Source: Mesorhizobium onobrychidis
GTDB lineage: Bacteria > Pseudomonadota > Alphaproteobacteria > Rhizobiales > Rhizobiaceae
Assembly (NCBI RefSeq): GCF_024707545.1
Contig: NZ_CP062229.1
Span: 4,383,501-4,447,500 of the forward strand
Direction of reading: 5' to 3'
Length of the DNA: 64,000 nucleotides
Each line of letters begins with the position of its first letter. Position 1 is the stretch's first letter. This document shows positions 27,594 to 36,766 of this stretch, piece by piece. The notes under the pieces were generated by a model. It was not told the origin of the DNA and searched no databases. It saw only the letters and a list, made by a program, of their open reading frames with translations. Both the position numbers and the translations under genes were made by a program.

Positions 27594-27773
27594 TGCATCG
27601 AGGGCCGAAACCATGGCTGTATCGGTGACGCTCATGCCCATGTTGACGAGCGCGATGAGCATGATCGGCGCCGCAAGGCTGAGGAGGGATCGCCCTTCCT
27701 GCATCCACGGGCTTGGCCGGGCGTCTGCCGCAGGCCTGGACGGGCGCACAAAAATTGTAGGCGCGAGGAACAT
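27594..27773 (-). pseudogene. MATE efflux transporter N-terminal remnant
   Basis: From an ATG at 27773 the frame reads GRSLLSLAAPIMLIALVNMG and then MSVTDTAMVSA, the first transmembrane segment of the MATE (NorM-like) family, and stops matching right after it. About 400 residues are missing. Confidence 0.7.
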
Positions 27774-27990
27774 CGTGATTCTCCGAAGAACGCAATTGTG
27801 ATTTCTGGTGCCGATGCAGCCGGTCAGCATCTCGCGCGGATGTTCAGGCGGATGCCGATTCGCGGGTTGGAGAGCTTCGGTTGATTTTGGCCACGCGTCA
27901 CCGGTCCAGACACCTGTCCTGGCGCCGCACCTGTCACACGAGCTAAAGGGGAGGCAGCGCCCGGCGGGTAAGACCGGGCGCTGCCAAGCA

Positions 27991-28437
27991 TCAATCGCCA
28001 CCAAATTCGGTTTTGAAGGTTTCGAAATCGATCTGCATTCCGTTCAGGACTGTGCTCCAGTGACGGACATATCCCGCGAGCGCGACCGCCTCGGCGACCT
28101 CCTCGTTTGTTGCGCCACGATCCTTCGCCATTTTGGTTTCAAGCCAGATGCAGTAACGGCATGGGATCTGCGCCGCCACCGCAAGGTTGATGAGCGACTT
28201 CACCTTCGGTTCGAGCGCGTTGCCTTCGTCGCCGAAGTCGAGGCCCTTAGTCATGGCCCAGGCGCCGGCAATCGCCGATTTCGGATAGGCTTTGAGGTGA
28301 GTGGGCACCGTGCCAATTGTAGCCTCGATTTCCTTGTAGGTCTCCTCGGCGGTCGGCAGATGCTGCGCGGCGGCGAAGGATGCGGCGAACAGGACGCTCG
28401 CGGCGGCAAGCGCCGCGATGGTAAGTGTCTTTTTCAT
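27991..28437 (-). CDS. Exported carboxymuconolactone decarboxylase (AhpD-like) family protein
   Basis: 148 residues. Signal peptide MKKTLTIAALAAASVLFAAS with an AAA cleavage region at about 22-24, then an all-helical AhpD/CMD domain with the redox pair in IPCRYCIWLE and a following helix EVAEAVALAGYVRHWS. Cytoplasmic AhpD proteins are alkylhydroperoxidases; exported forms of this kind are known in proteobacteria but their substrates are not. AAGGAA lies 7 bases before the ATG. It is on the same strand as the DUF1127 gene, 174 bp away. Confidence 0.85.
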   Translation of the reverse strand: MKKTLTIAALAAASVLFAASFAAAQHLPTAEETYKEIEATIGTVPTHLKAYPKSAIAGAWAMTKGLDFGDEGNALEPKVKSLINLAVAAQIPCRYCIWLETKMAKDRGATNEEVAEAVALAGYVRHWSTVLNGMQIDFETFKTEFGGD

Positions 28438-28611
28438 AGGTCGTTTCCTTGTCGTTGTGTTTGGGATGAAGGGAAAAAATTGCCCGTCTCCGCGCCCTCC
28501 GCACAGCGAAGCAGGAATCGCCCGGCTTGCGACCGGCGTCTGGTTCTCTGGAGATCTCTTAGAAAAGCGATGTCAGGCACGCGGGCGCAGAAGCGTCCGA
28601 GCCCGACGGGC

Positions 28612-28785
28612 TCAGCGTTCGCGGATGACCCGCCCGATGTCCGATCTCGACAGGCCGATATCCTTCAATTGTCTGTCCGAGAGGTCGCCGAGAAGCCGCG
28701 CGGTACGACGCGCGCGAAGCGCGGCAGCGAAACCAGCGAGCCCCATCGCGGCCTTGTCGCGTTTTCGAAAATGCTCATGGTCCAT
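28612..28785 (-). CDS. DUF1127 domain-containing small protein
   Basis: 57 residues from the ATG at 28785, which has AAAGGATGG just upstream. The arginine-rich start and the C-terminal motif LSDRQLKDIGLSRSDIGRVI are diagnostic of DUF1127 (YjiS-like). Short DUF1127 proteins in alphaproteobacteria bind RNA and influence phosphate and carbon metabolism and small-RNA turnover. Whether this one does so is not shown by the sequence. Confidence 0.85.
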   Translation of the reverse strand: MDHEHFRKRDKAAMGLAGFAAALRARRTARLLGDLSDRQLKDIGLSRSDIGRVIRER

Positions 28786-28885
28786 CCTTTGTGTAGGTTG
28801 CGATTGGTCGCCGGATCGGGGACCGGATGTCATCCAGATCCATCCATGCGAGTCCGGTCGCCACCAGGTGCCGCAGATCCGCGGA

Positions 28886-29959
28886 TCAGAGCCGCGCCTC
28901 GAGGATTAAGTTGAACGGCGTCGCGAAAGCGCGGCGGAAGCGGCTGAAGCCGGCTTTGCGGAACACATCTGCCAGCCGCTTCTCGCCGGCCTGCGCGCCG
29001 AGCACCAGATGGCCGCCTTCGGAGATTGCGTGCGCACAACAGATCGTCGTGGAGGCCGCGTAGTACAATCTGGCTATCGGCGAGATGTTGTCTTCGACCC
29101 GGTCATTGGCGAAGGGCTCGACCAGCATCACGGCGCCGTCGGGCGCAAGCGCCTTGGCCGCATGCTCCGCCGCGCCCAGCGGATCGCCCATGTCGTGCAG
29201 CGCATCGAAGAAGCAGATCAGGTCGTAGCCCTTGCCGGGATAGTTGTCGGCCCGCGCCGCCGCGAAGGTCGCCCGCTGCGAAACCCCCGCCTCGGCAGCA
29301 ACCGTCCGAGCTTCTGCCAGCGATTGCTGGTGCGTGTCGAAACCGCGGAACTGCGAGGCCGGAAAGGCCCCCGCCATCAGCACCGTCGAATGGCCGTGCC
29401 CGCAACCGATATCGGCCACCAGGGCGCCTGCCTTGAGCTTGTCGACGACCCCGTCGAGGGCCGGCAGCCATTCGGGGACCAGGCTTGCCTTGTAGGCGTT
29501 GCGGTAGAAACAAGCGACCCCGCAGGCGAGCCGTCCGTCATGATCGCCCCAGGGTATGCCGTTGCCGGTGCGGAATGCCTCCACGGCCTTGTTCTCGTCG
29601 GCCCACATCGATGCGGGGACGGCCCAAGCATTGGGAAAGAAGGCGGGGCTGTCCTCGTCTGCAAGGACCATCGCCTGCTCCGGCGTCAGCTCGTAAGTGT
29701 CGCTGACCGGGTGGTAGGCCACATAGCCGCCGGCAACCTGTGCGTTGAGCCACTCGCGCACATAGCGTTCAGCGCAGTCGGCACGGGTGGCAAGCTCACG
29801 CGCGCTCAGCGGGCCGGCCCCGGCCATAGCCTTGTACAGGCCGAGCCGGTGGCCGAGGCTGATCATCACTCCGCCGTAGCCGGCCGAAAGATCCCCGAAT
29901 GCGCGTGCTACCAACGCGTCGAGCTTCGCGGAATCGACATTGTTGTGGGTGTGTTCCAT
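28886..29959 (-). CDS. Class I SAM-dependent methyltransferase with N-terminal winged helix
   Basis: 357 residues, ATG with AGGAGAG upstream. The N-terminal part (about 15-90) resembles the dimerising winged helix of Rv2258c-like methyltransferases (LSARELATRADCAERYVREW). The SAM site is VADIGCGHGHST near 180, followed by FRGFDTHQQSLAEAR and the post-I motif LICFFDALHDMGDP. It is divergent from the GlxA-type regulator gene, with 211 bp between them, so that regulator probably controls it. The substrate is unknown. Confidence 0.88.
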   Translation of the reverse strand: MEHTHNNVDSAKLDALVARAFGDLSAGYGGVMISLGHRLGLYKAMAGAGPLSARELATRADCAERYVREWLNAQVAGGYVAYHPVSDTYELTPEQAMVLADEDSPAFFPNAWAVPASMWADENKAVEAFRTGNGIPWGDHDGRLACGVACFYRNAYKASLVPEWLPALDGVVDKLKAGALVADIGCGHGHSTVLMAGAFPASQFRGFDTHQQSLAEARTVAAEAGVSQRATFAAARADNYPGKGYDLICFFDALHDMGDPLGAAEHAAKALAPDGAVMLVEPFANDRVEDNISPIARLYYAASTTICCAHAISEGGHLVLGAQAGEKRLADVFRKAGFSRFRRAFATPFNLILEARL

Positions 29960-30170
29960 TTTCTGCTCTCCTGTTTGTGACCCAGAGAAATCTGAGGCTG
30001 CCCATACATCACAGGGACAGGAGGCGAGCGGCAGAGCCGGAATCCCCAGAATCGGGCCGTTTATGCCACGCCGCTCGGCGATCAGTCGGCAACTCGCCTG
30101 CCTGATATGCCGGCAGCGGGCATGGCTTCATCGCTCCACCGGTGTTATTTTCGCCGTCGAAGGGGACGGC

Positions 30171-31226
30171 ATGCTGCGAGACAACACTGCCTCGACCAGA
30201 CCTCAGACGCTCCATGTGAGCCTCGTCGCCATTCCGGAGGCCGTAGTATCGACGCTCTCCGGCGTTTTCGACGTGATGAACGCCTTCTCCATGTTGCACC
30301 CGCCCGGAAAGACGCTACAGGCGCGGCCGTTCCAAGTGGAAATCGTGGGGCTCCGGACAGGCCCGCTGGAGCTGGCCAGCCTCATCCCTGTCACCGTGCA
30401 GCGAAGCGTTGCGGACATTGATGCGACCGACATAGTCATCGTCCCCTCGATCCTGCTCGGGCCGCAAGGCTGGTCGAAAGGGCAGCACCCGAAGTTGATC
30501 GAATGGTTTCGCGCCATGCATAGCCGCGGCGCGCTTCTTTGCTCGGCCTGCTCAGGCATCTTCCCGCTCGCCGAGACGGGGCTCTTCGACGGCATGGATG
30601 CCACGGTGCATTTTGGCTATGCCCGGGCCTTTGCTTCCGCCTTCCCGCAGGTGCTGATCCACCCTGAGCGCGTGCTGGTCGTCTCCGGCAAGCGCGAAGA
30701 ACTGATCACGTCCGGCGCCTCCATGACCTGGCACGATCTGGTGCTCTACCTGATAGCCCGCCATGTCGGAGCGACCGCGGCACAGGAGGTCGCGCGGCTC
30801 TTTGCGCTGCAATGGCATCAAGATGGGCTGGCACCCTATATCGTCTTCGAAGGGCGAAACGACCATGGCGATCTCGCAATTCAGGCGGCCCAGGACTGGG
30901 CCGCCACGAATTTCTCGGTGGCCAATCCCGTCGAAGCGATGATCCGGCGCACCGGACTTACCGAGCGCACCTTCAAGCGCCGCTTCACGAGCGCGACCGG
31001 CTTGAGCCCCATCGCTTATGTGCAGCGCCTGAGAATCGAGGACGCCAAGCGCCGCCTTGAGCGGACCGAAGCCTCGGCCGACGAGATCAGCTGGCAGGTC
31101 GGCTACGAGGAACCGGCCTTCTTCCGCCGCCTTTTCAAGCGCGTCACAGGGCTCACGCCTGGGGCCTATCGACGACGTTTCAAAATCCCCGACTATGCGC
31201 GACCGAGAGCGCGGCTCACATCGTGA
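30171..31226 (+). CDS. GlxA-family AraC-type transcriptional regulator
   Basis: 351 residues from the ATG at 30171; upstream in-frame sequence is low-quality and overlaps the divergent promoter region. The N-terminal half is a DJ-1/PfpI-like domain (LHVSLVAIPEAVVSTLSGVF; nucleophile-elbow Cys in LLCSACSGIFPLAE), and the C-terminal third carries two AraC helix-turn-helices (TERTFKRRFTSATGLSPIAY; ADEISWQVGYEEPAFFRRLF). GlxA-type regulators respond to small nitrogenous ligands in several bacteria. Its likely target is the divergent methyltransferase gene. Confidence 0.88.
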   Translation: MLRDNTASTRPQTLHVSLVAIPEAVVSTLSGVFDVMNAFSMLHPPGKTLQARPFQVEIVGLRTGPLELASLIPVTVQRSVADIDATDIVIVPSILLGPQGWSKGQHPKLIEWFRAMHSRGALLCSACSGIFPLAETGLFDGMDATVHFGYARAFASAFPQVLIHPERVLVVSGKREELITSGASMTWHDLVLYLIARHVGATAAQEVARLFALQWHQDGLAPYIVFEGRNDHGDLAIQAAQDWAATNFSVANPVEAMIRRTGLTERTFKRRFTSATGLSPIAYVQRLRIEDAKRRLERTEASADEISWQVGYEEPAFFRRLFKRVTGLTPGAYRRRFKIPDYARPRARLTS

Positions 31227-31266
31227 GGTAGCGGACGCGCCTCGGGTCGCCTAGAGCGGGATGAAT

Positions 31267-32213
31267 TTAGGTTGGCGCATAGCCGGCCTCGATGAAGTAA
31301 TTTCTGCATTCGGTTGAAGTGACAGTGCCGAGGATTTGGCCGATGGCGTCACAGACGGTCTCGACCGTTCGCTTGGCAGCCTTGCGCAGCCAATGCTTGA
31401 GCTTGGCGAAGAATTTCTCAATAGGGTTGAGGTCGGGGGAGTATTTGGGCAGCAAGAACAGCCTGGCGCCGGCCGAGCGGATGGCACGGCGCACGGCCTT
31501 GCCCTTGTGCGAACCGAGATTGTCCATGATGACGATGTCACCGGGCTTGAGGGTTGGGACGAGAACCGCATCGACATAGAGCTGGAAACGCTCGCCGTTG
31601 ATCGGTCCGTCGATCAGCCATGGTGCATCGACACGGTCGTGGCGCAGTGCCGCCAAGAAGGTCATGGTCTTCCAATGACCGTGCGGCACCTTGGCCTTGA
31701 TCCTCTCGCCGCGCGGCGCCCATCCTCTGAGCGGCGCCATATTGGTCTTGGTCCAGGTCTCGTCGATGAACACCAGGCGGGAAGGATCGATGCGGTCCTG
31801 ATACTTTACCCACTGTGCCCGCCGGCGCGCCACATCCGGGCGATCCTGCTCACTGGCGATCAGCGTCTTTTTTTGTGACTGAGCTTCTCGGCGTGAACGA
31901 ACTCCCACACCGAGCGGTAATCGACCTTCAGGCCGTGATCGCCAAGCTCGGCCACAAGACCGCGCAGTGTGAACTCCGCCGCCCGGCAGCGCCGCAGCAG
32001 CCACTCCCGATGCTCTCCGGCAATCTTCTTCGGTCTGTGCCCACCCATCTTGCCGGGTGTCAGCTTGTTCGTCTCGCGCAAGCGGCGCACCCATCGGATG
32101 ACCGTGCTGATTCCAACCCCGTAGCGCTCTGCCGCCTGACGTCGCGACAGGCCCTCCTGCTCAACCGACGCTACCACCCGCGTGCGAAGATCCATCGAGT
32201 AAGGCTTGCACAT
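31267..32213 (-). CDS. IS630 transposase, two frames joined by -1 frameshift
   Basis: The first frame (32213 to 31860) gives a 117-residue helix-turn-helix protein (SRRQAAERYGVGISTVIRWV). It ends HKKRR just after a run of seven A. Slipping back one base on this run continues as KKKTLIASEQDRPDVARRRA into the catalytic part, with DDE residues in VFIDETWTKTNM, IVIMDNLGSHKG and PDLNPIEKFF, ending at 31267. The joined product is about 315 residues, normal for the family. Two-frame IS630 members with A-run slippage are well known. Confidence 0.88.
31868..31874 (-). promoter_or_regulatory. Slippery A7 run for programmed -1 frameshift
   Basis: Seven consecutive A on the coding strand, read CAC AAA AAA A, a few codons before the first-frame stop. 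Both frames are intact on either side, which points to programmed slippage rather than mutation. Confidence 0.75.
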
Positions 32214-32542
32214 CCATGCTGGCCTCCTGACCCAGCCAGCAGGTTGAATCAGATTTGCTCGCCTTCGGGAATCCCCTTTCGATTCAGACTCAATTCATCC
32301 CGCTCTAGGCGGTGCGCCCGCCACCGTTTATCGCCTCGCAACGAGGGACAGGTGAGAAAGGCAAACTTGAGACGGGCTACAGGGGCAATTAACTGAATCG
32401 CCAGAGAAAAACCACAAAGGTGGAACCAGCGACGGCGTCTCTGCGCCAATCCTCGCGTCATATCCGGGAATGATGATGGCGACGCCACCTTCCCGTATAA
32501 GCGTAAGAAGTAGAACGCCGCACGTGCGACGCAGCCGCCCGA

Positions 32543-32794
32543 TCAGGATGCTTCCTGCACTTCCTCGACTTGTGGCGTCACGGGTGCAGAATTGACGACG
32601 TAGGTGTTCGAGGTCAGGTCGCTTGTAGATCGGATGATGATACCGTCGTCTCTTAATCGGGCAAACGTTGCCCTTGCGATACGCATGGGCTTGCCTTTGG
32701 CATCTGCGGCTGTGACTTTGTTCGACCAGGGAACGTGAGTGATGGTGTCAACGCGCTTGAGAAAGCGCTTTTCCCTCTCGGTCAACTCGATCAC
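32543..32794 (-). CDS. Small hypothetical protein
   Basis: 83 residues from a GTG at 32794, chosen because GGAGG lies 7 bases upstream. The pattern VIELTEREKRFLKRVDTITH, PMRIARATFARLRDDGIIIR and STSDLTSNTYVVN suggests a small winged-helix or strand-helix fold. No family recognised. Confidence 0.55.
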   Translation of the reverse strand: MIELTEREKRFLKRVDTITHVPWSNKVTAADAKGKPMRIARATFARLRDDGIIIRSTSDLTSNTYVVNSAPVTPQVEEVQEAS

Positions 32795-33291
32795 GCCCGT
32801 TCCTCCATACCATATGGCAGCGTTTGCTTGGCCGGTAACGCCGATGATGCGACTCCGTTCCAAGGGCCCACGGCACCAAACCATGGTGGGGAGCTAGCGG
32901 GTCCGCCGGGCTTGCTTATCCGCTGAAGCACCCTCCAACGAGGGCGAAGAAATTACCATTTGCCCACCAGGCACTCCTTCACCTCCTGAGCCTCAGCGCC
33001 AGCGATTCCAGCGCGGGCGAGCCAATCCCTGATAGGGGCAACACATGGCCGCCGCCGGCAGCGGAAGCGCAGAAGCGGAAGGCAGTTTAGAATTCAAAGG
33101 GGATGCGATCCGACCCCCGACCATCGGAAGCAATTCGGGAGCGCCCCGATTGGGATCGCCGCCCGGTTGAATGCCGGGCATCTCAGCGCTAGCGTATTTC
33201 CAGACCAAGGAACTGGCCGCCGCAGCCCTATCAAGCGGCAGCGTCAAAGCTGCGGAGTTTGCGCGGATATCAGAACGGCGGACGGATGACG
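32795..33291. other. No recognisable gene
   Basis: Several frames are open on both strands, but none has a ribosome site plus protein-like composition. This is probably decayed sequence. Confidence 0.45.
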
Positions 33292-33576
33292 CTATTTGGA
33301 CTCACGAAGCCAAGCGACGATCTTGCGTGCTTCTCCCTCAGCCTCGTCGAGCCGCGCAAAATATCCAGATGGGATATGGTTGGTGGGTCCCCATTCGGGG
33401 TCCGGGTGACCGAGGTCTGGGTCTGGGTCTGGGTCTGGGTCTGGGTCTGGGTCTGGGTCTGGGTCTGGAGGAATGATCTCCTGTTCTATCCATTGAAAGA
33501 GACCATTCTCGTTTTCATAAAAGACGACGCGTAGTTTGCCGTCTGCGGATGAAAGGACCTTGTGTGTTTGTTTCAT
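33292..33576 (-). CDS. Small protein with a Pro-Asp repeat tract
   Basis: 94 residues from the ATG at 33576. The front part (KLRVVFYENENGLFQWIEQE) and back part (IPSGYFARLDEAEGEARKIV) are joined by a run of alternating Pro and Asp encoded by nine tandem hexamers (33415-33468). Because the unit is 6 bp, gain or loss of units keeps the frame and only lengthens or shortens a stiff acidic linker. The function is unknown. It lies about 10 kb from any clear operon partner. Confidence 0.6.
   Translation of the reverse strand: MKQTHKVLSSADGKLRVVFYENENGLFQWIEQEIIPPDPDPDPDPDPDPDPDPDLGHPDPEWGPTNHIPSGYFARLDEAEGEARKIVAWLRESK
33415..33468. repeat. Nine tandem copies of GTCTGG
   Basis: Exact hexanucleotide array of 54 bp inside the gene at 33292-33576, coding for (Pro-Asp)n on the minus strand. 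Confidence 0.95.
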
Positions 33577-33799
33577 TTTCTTGCCCCAAGGCGCTGGTCC
33601 ATCCGTTCGAACTGCTGTGCATTTCTCTCGAGCGCAGCAACTGAGCCTCGTTGAACGCGGACTAGCTTCATTATGAAGTGTGCGTAAAAAGCCAAGATTA
33701 CCACCATAGGTATCCACGCTATGAAATAGCCAAGAAGAGATTCACTCACATGTGACCTTTCGAGGTTGTTGGTAGAAAGTGGTCGGCACCGAGGCCGCC

Positions 33800-34037
33800 A
33801 GCGGGAAGTGCAGAGGCCGAACCGGCTTACTTACCACCAGCCAACAGGTGACGCCGAACGGATGGACACTGGCAAGAAGGGCTCCCGCGGCCGCAGCAGT
33901 CGCGAGCAGGGTCTGGTACCAGTCGAGCGTCAGCTTGCGTCCATTACGACAGCAGTGCCCTTCCAATAGAGCCGGTCACCATCGACCTCGAAATTGTCGA
34001 GTTCGTCTTGCCCGATCGTCTTGCGCATATCTGTCAT
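33800..34037 (-). pseudogene. Small hydrophobic-tailed protein, frameshifted
   Basis: From an ATG at 34037 the frame reads RKTIGQDELDNFEVDGDRLY and WKGTAVVMD, then stops. One base shifted, it continues KLTLDWYQTLLATAAAAGAL and LASVHPFGVTCW, a membrane helix. Joined, the protein would be about 75 residues with a soluble front and one membrane segment. A one-base indel near 33942 breaks it. Confidence 0.55.
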
Positions 34038-34329
34038 CGGTTTGAATAGCCGACGGAAAATCAAACGGAAATCAAAGCATGGCCACCAAGAAGCGCGGCG
34101 GCCGGCGCACCGGGACTGGAAGGCCATCAGGAGCGCGGTCCAGGGCAACGAAGCAGGCCAAGGCGCGGCAAAGGCGTGCATGTAATGGCGCCACTGCAGG
34201 CTGTGATCACCCACGACGCCGCCAGGCAGTATGCTCGCAAGCTGGCGCAGCAGTTGGTCAGCAAGGGTCCTGATCGCTACCTTTTGTCGGCTGCGCCGTC
34301 CGCCCGCCCAGGCCGGTTACGGGCAAGCG

Positions 34330-34841
34330 CGACACGCATACCAATCTGGCGGAACAAATCATGATCATTCTCATTGTGGTGATCATCAAGGGAGATTGAT
34401 CATGGGCGACCGGCACAACCCAAAAATCGAGGCACCGGCAAATGTCGAAAAGGACCCGGAAGATTGGATCAGCGGAGATGACCCCATGACCCCCGCACAA
34501 GCCTCCTATTTGAAAACTTTGGCCGAACAGGCCGACGACCCTGACGCCTATGCTGACGGCCTCAGCAAGGCGGAAGCCTCTAAACGCATTGATGCACTCC
34601 GGGAGAAGTTAGGCCTGTAGTGCCCGCTCGTGGCTTTTGGTCTCCAGCGACGGGGAGCCGTTCCATCGAACCAGGCGGCGGCTCTGTCCAGTTTGTTACC
34701 GTGGTCTGGAGGCTTGCGGTGCTCTGTATTGCGAATTGGGTGACTGCGGCGGCAAGCGTGGCGACGCCGAGGGAGATCAGCCCTAAGAGCGGTCGCGGCA
34801 GCCGCCGTGACGGCATTCTACTGCCGGCGCGCCTTCGCCAC
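34330..34841 (+). repeat. Duplicated block C, copy 1 (with 61291-61802)
   Basis: About 512 bp, almost identical to 61291-61802 (I noticed two mismatches), direct orientation. It includes a complete DUF3072 gene and its upstream region. A further piece, 33693-33750, matches 61203-61258, so the second copy looks like the first with about 570 bp between these parts removed. Confidence 0.92.
34402..34620 (+). CDS. DUF3072 domain-containing protein (copy 1)
   Basis: 72 residues, ATG with AAGGGAGA upstream. The sequence PMTPAQASYLKTLAEQADDP and AEASKRIDALREKLGL is the DUF3072 core, a short helical family found mainly in actinobacteria and rhizobia; function unknown. An apparently identical protein is encoded at 61363-61581. 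Confidence 0.85.
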   Translation: MGDRHNPKIEAPANVEKDPEDWISGDDPMTPAQASYLKTLAEQADDPDAYADGLSKAEASKRIDALREKLGL

Positions 34842-35152
34842 CGGTTAGCCTGATCGGCACCCTGATATCGGTGGCCTTTGCCCACGCCCCTTCTCCCGAA
34901 ATAGAGAATGCTTCCATTGCGGGCCAGAGTCCAGCTTGCTCGGGCTTTACCGCGGGCCTTACGCGATCCGATTTCTGTTCGACAGAACTCGCGCCTGGCA
35001 TCGCTATCAACCGCACAGCGGCGAATGCGGCCAAAACTTAGTCAAGAGGTGCTAATATGCGAGACAGCGCTCTTCGCTCTGGGTCTGTTGAGTATCAATG
35101 CCGGGAATGAGCTGCATTGCGTTCTGCAACCGCTCGCTGGATAGTCCTGGCG
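34842..35152. other. No recognisable gene
   Basis: Sequence between the end of block C and the phospholipase-D-like gene. I see no coding frame with support. Confidence 0.45.
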
Positions 35153-36613
35153 ATGTTGCAGACCTTAATGACTCATTGGCCCCAGATCCTCGCGATCATT
35201 CCGGTGGTGATGGCGGCCATCGGCATCGTCCACGCCATAATGACGAAGGAAGACGTCCGCGCCGCCACAGGTTGGGTCGGCGTGATGTTCCTGTCGCCAT
35301 TCCTTGGCGCGATCATCTACGCCGTTGCCGGCATAAACCGCATCCGTCGTGCAACGATCAGCGCCATGCGGCCCCTTTCCAGCGAGGCGGCTTCCGCAAA
35401 ACATGAGCGCAACATTGCCGCCGAGGAATTGATTGCCGAGCGGTACGGCCAACGCTTCACCGGCCTGAAGACATTGGGCGACAGGGTGGCCCGGCGTGCC
35501 CTGACCTCGGGAAACGCGATTGCGATATTGGAGACAGGTGACGAGGCCTATGCCGCAATGTGCCGAGCGATTGATGGCGCTCAACGCACTATCCTTCTCG
35601 AGACCTACATCTTCGACAATGATGATGTCGGGCGGCTTTTCGTGGAATCTCTCGCCGGAGCCGTCCAGCGGGGTGTCAGCGTTCGCGTGCTGATCGATGC
35701 CGTCGGGGCGCGTTACTCCGTCCCCAGCATTCTTGGGCGTCTGCGAGAGGCAGGAATCACAGCAGACCTCTTCAACGGCAACATTGTCATGGGCCTGCGT
35801 CTTCCCTACGCCAACCTCAGAACGCACCGGAAGATCCTGGTCGTCGATGGCACGATTGCGTTCACCGGAGGGATGAACATCCGAAAGGGATTCTCAGCCG
35901 AGTTCGCCGGCTCCTCCAGCGCGAGGGACACGCATTTTCAGGTCACCGGGCCGGTCGTGGCCGACCTTTTTTCGGTTGCCGCCGAAGATTGGCGCTTCGT
36001 GAGCGGCGAGCTCCTGAAAGGCGACACCTGGCAAGTGGCCGCGCTTCCCGCGGCTCCCGGTCAACCGATGCTGGCGCGGGCGGTTGCATCCGGGCCGGAT
36101 GCCAGCATCGAAACGAACCACAACTTGCTGATCGGGGCATTTTCCGTCGCCCGCAAATCGATCCGCATCATGTCGCCTTATTTCCTGCCGGATCGGGAAC
36201 TGATCAGCGCGCTGACGACCGCGGCCAGGCGAGGCGTCGAGATCGACATCGTGGTACCGGCGATGAACAATCTCTTCCTTGTCGACCGGGCGATGACGGC
36301 GCAATTCGATCAGGTCCTGAAGCACTATTGCCGCGTATGGCGCACGGAGGGCTCGTTCGATCATTCGAAGCTGCTGTCGGTCGATGGAGTTTGGGCTTAT
36401 ATAGGATCGTCCAATCTTGATGCCCGGTCCCTGCGGCTGAATTTTGAGATTGATGTAGAGGTTCTTGATGCAGGCTTTGCCGCGGAGATTGAAGCGCGGA
36501 TCGGATCGGCAATCGCCTCCGCCGCGTCTGTAACGATCGAAACCTTGAGAGCCCGGCCATTCATCGTCCGCCTGTTCGACCGAGTGTTGTGGCTGGGATC
36601 GCCCTACCTTTAG
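35153..36613 (+). CDS. Cardiolipin synthase-like phospholipase D family protein
   Basis: About 486 residues; ATG codons at 35117, 35153 and 35168 are all possible. Two N-terminal membrane segments (about 8-26 and 38-58) precede two PLD catalytic motifs: HRKILVVDGTIAFTGGMN near 235 and HSKLLSVDGVWAYIGSSN near 400, each with His, Lys and Asp in place. This is the layout of bacterial cardiolipin synthase (Cls), which condenses two phosphatidylglycerol molecules, or one with another phospholipid, at the inner membrane. The next gene encodes an endonuclease/phosphatase-fold protein; the two often sit together in rhizobia. Confidence 0.88.
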   Translation: MLQTLMTHWPQILAIIPVVMAAIGIVHAIMTKEDVRAATGWVGVMFLSPFLGAIIYAVAGINRIRRATISAMRPLSSEAASAKHERNIAAEELIAERYGQRFTGLKTLGDRVARRALTSGNAIAILETGDEAYAAMCRAIDGAQRTILLETYIFDNDDVGRLFVESLAGAVQRGVSVRVLIDAVGARYSVPSILGRLREAGITADLFNGNIVMGLRLPYANLRTHRKILVVDGTIAFTGGMNIRKGFSAEFAGSSSARDTHFQVTGPVVADLFSVAAEDWRFVSGELLKGDTWQVAALPAAPGQPMLARAVASGPDASIETNHNLLIGAFSVARKSIRIMSPYFLPDRELISALTTAARRGVEIDIVVPAMNNLFLVDRAMTAQFDQVLKHYCRVWRTEGSFDHSKLLSVDGVWAYIGSSNLDARSLRLNFEIDVEVLDAGFAAEIEARIGSAIASAASVTIETLRARPFIVRLFDRVLWLGSPYL

Positions 36614-36766
36614 AGGCTTTCTCGTTCTGCCGGGGGAATTCGGGTGACGCAGCCATCGCTCCTTTTGAGCGCCGCATCTCGTCAGGGCAGGGAAGCAGCG
36701 ATTGCAGATCCTATTTGAGTGAGACAAAGCTAAGTCTTGAAGGTAGTGAGGACGAGCAGCAGACTC

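Larger units (their letters stand above)
31254..32305 (-). mobile_element. IS630-family insertion sequence
   Basis: 1052 bp, with inverted ends beginning GAGCGGGATGAATT on both sides and a TA dinucleotide at each flank (31252-31253 and 32306-32307), the target duplication expected for IS630/Tc1-like elements. It landed 25 bp after the GlxA-type gene and did not break it. The near-perfect ends suggest a fairly recent insertion. Confidence 0.9.

Noticed and set aside
27594..28004. A complete 141-codon protein on the minus strand
   Set aside because: Only residues from 78 onward match a family (MATE), and only for one helix. The front part is out of family and overlaps other sequence.
31267..32213. 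The IS630 transposase as a frameshift pseudogene
   Set aside because: Both frames are intact right up to a seven-A run and terminal repeats are near perfect, which fits programmed slippage better than decay.
33415..33468. Regular short repeats that might suggest a CRISPR array
   Set aside because: The unit is only 6 bp with no spacers. It is a tandem microsatellite inside a coding sequence.
34362..34398. Possible 12-residue hydrophobic peptide before the DUF3072 gene (also in the copy at 61323)
   Set aside because: No ribosome site of its own, and the bases form an ATGATCA palindrome. It is duplicated only as part of block C, so conservation cannot be judged.
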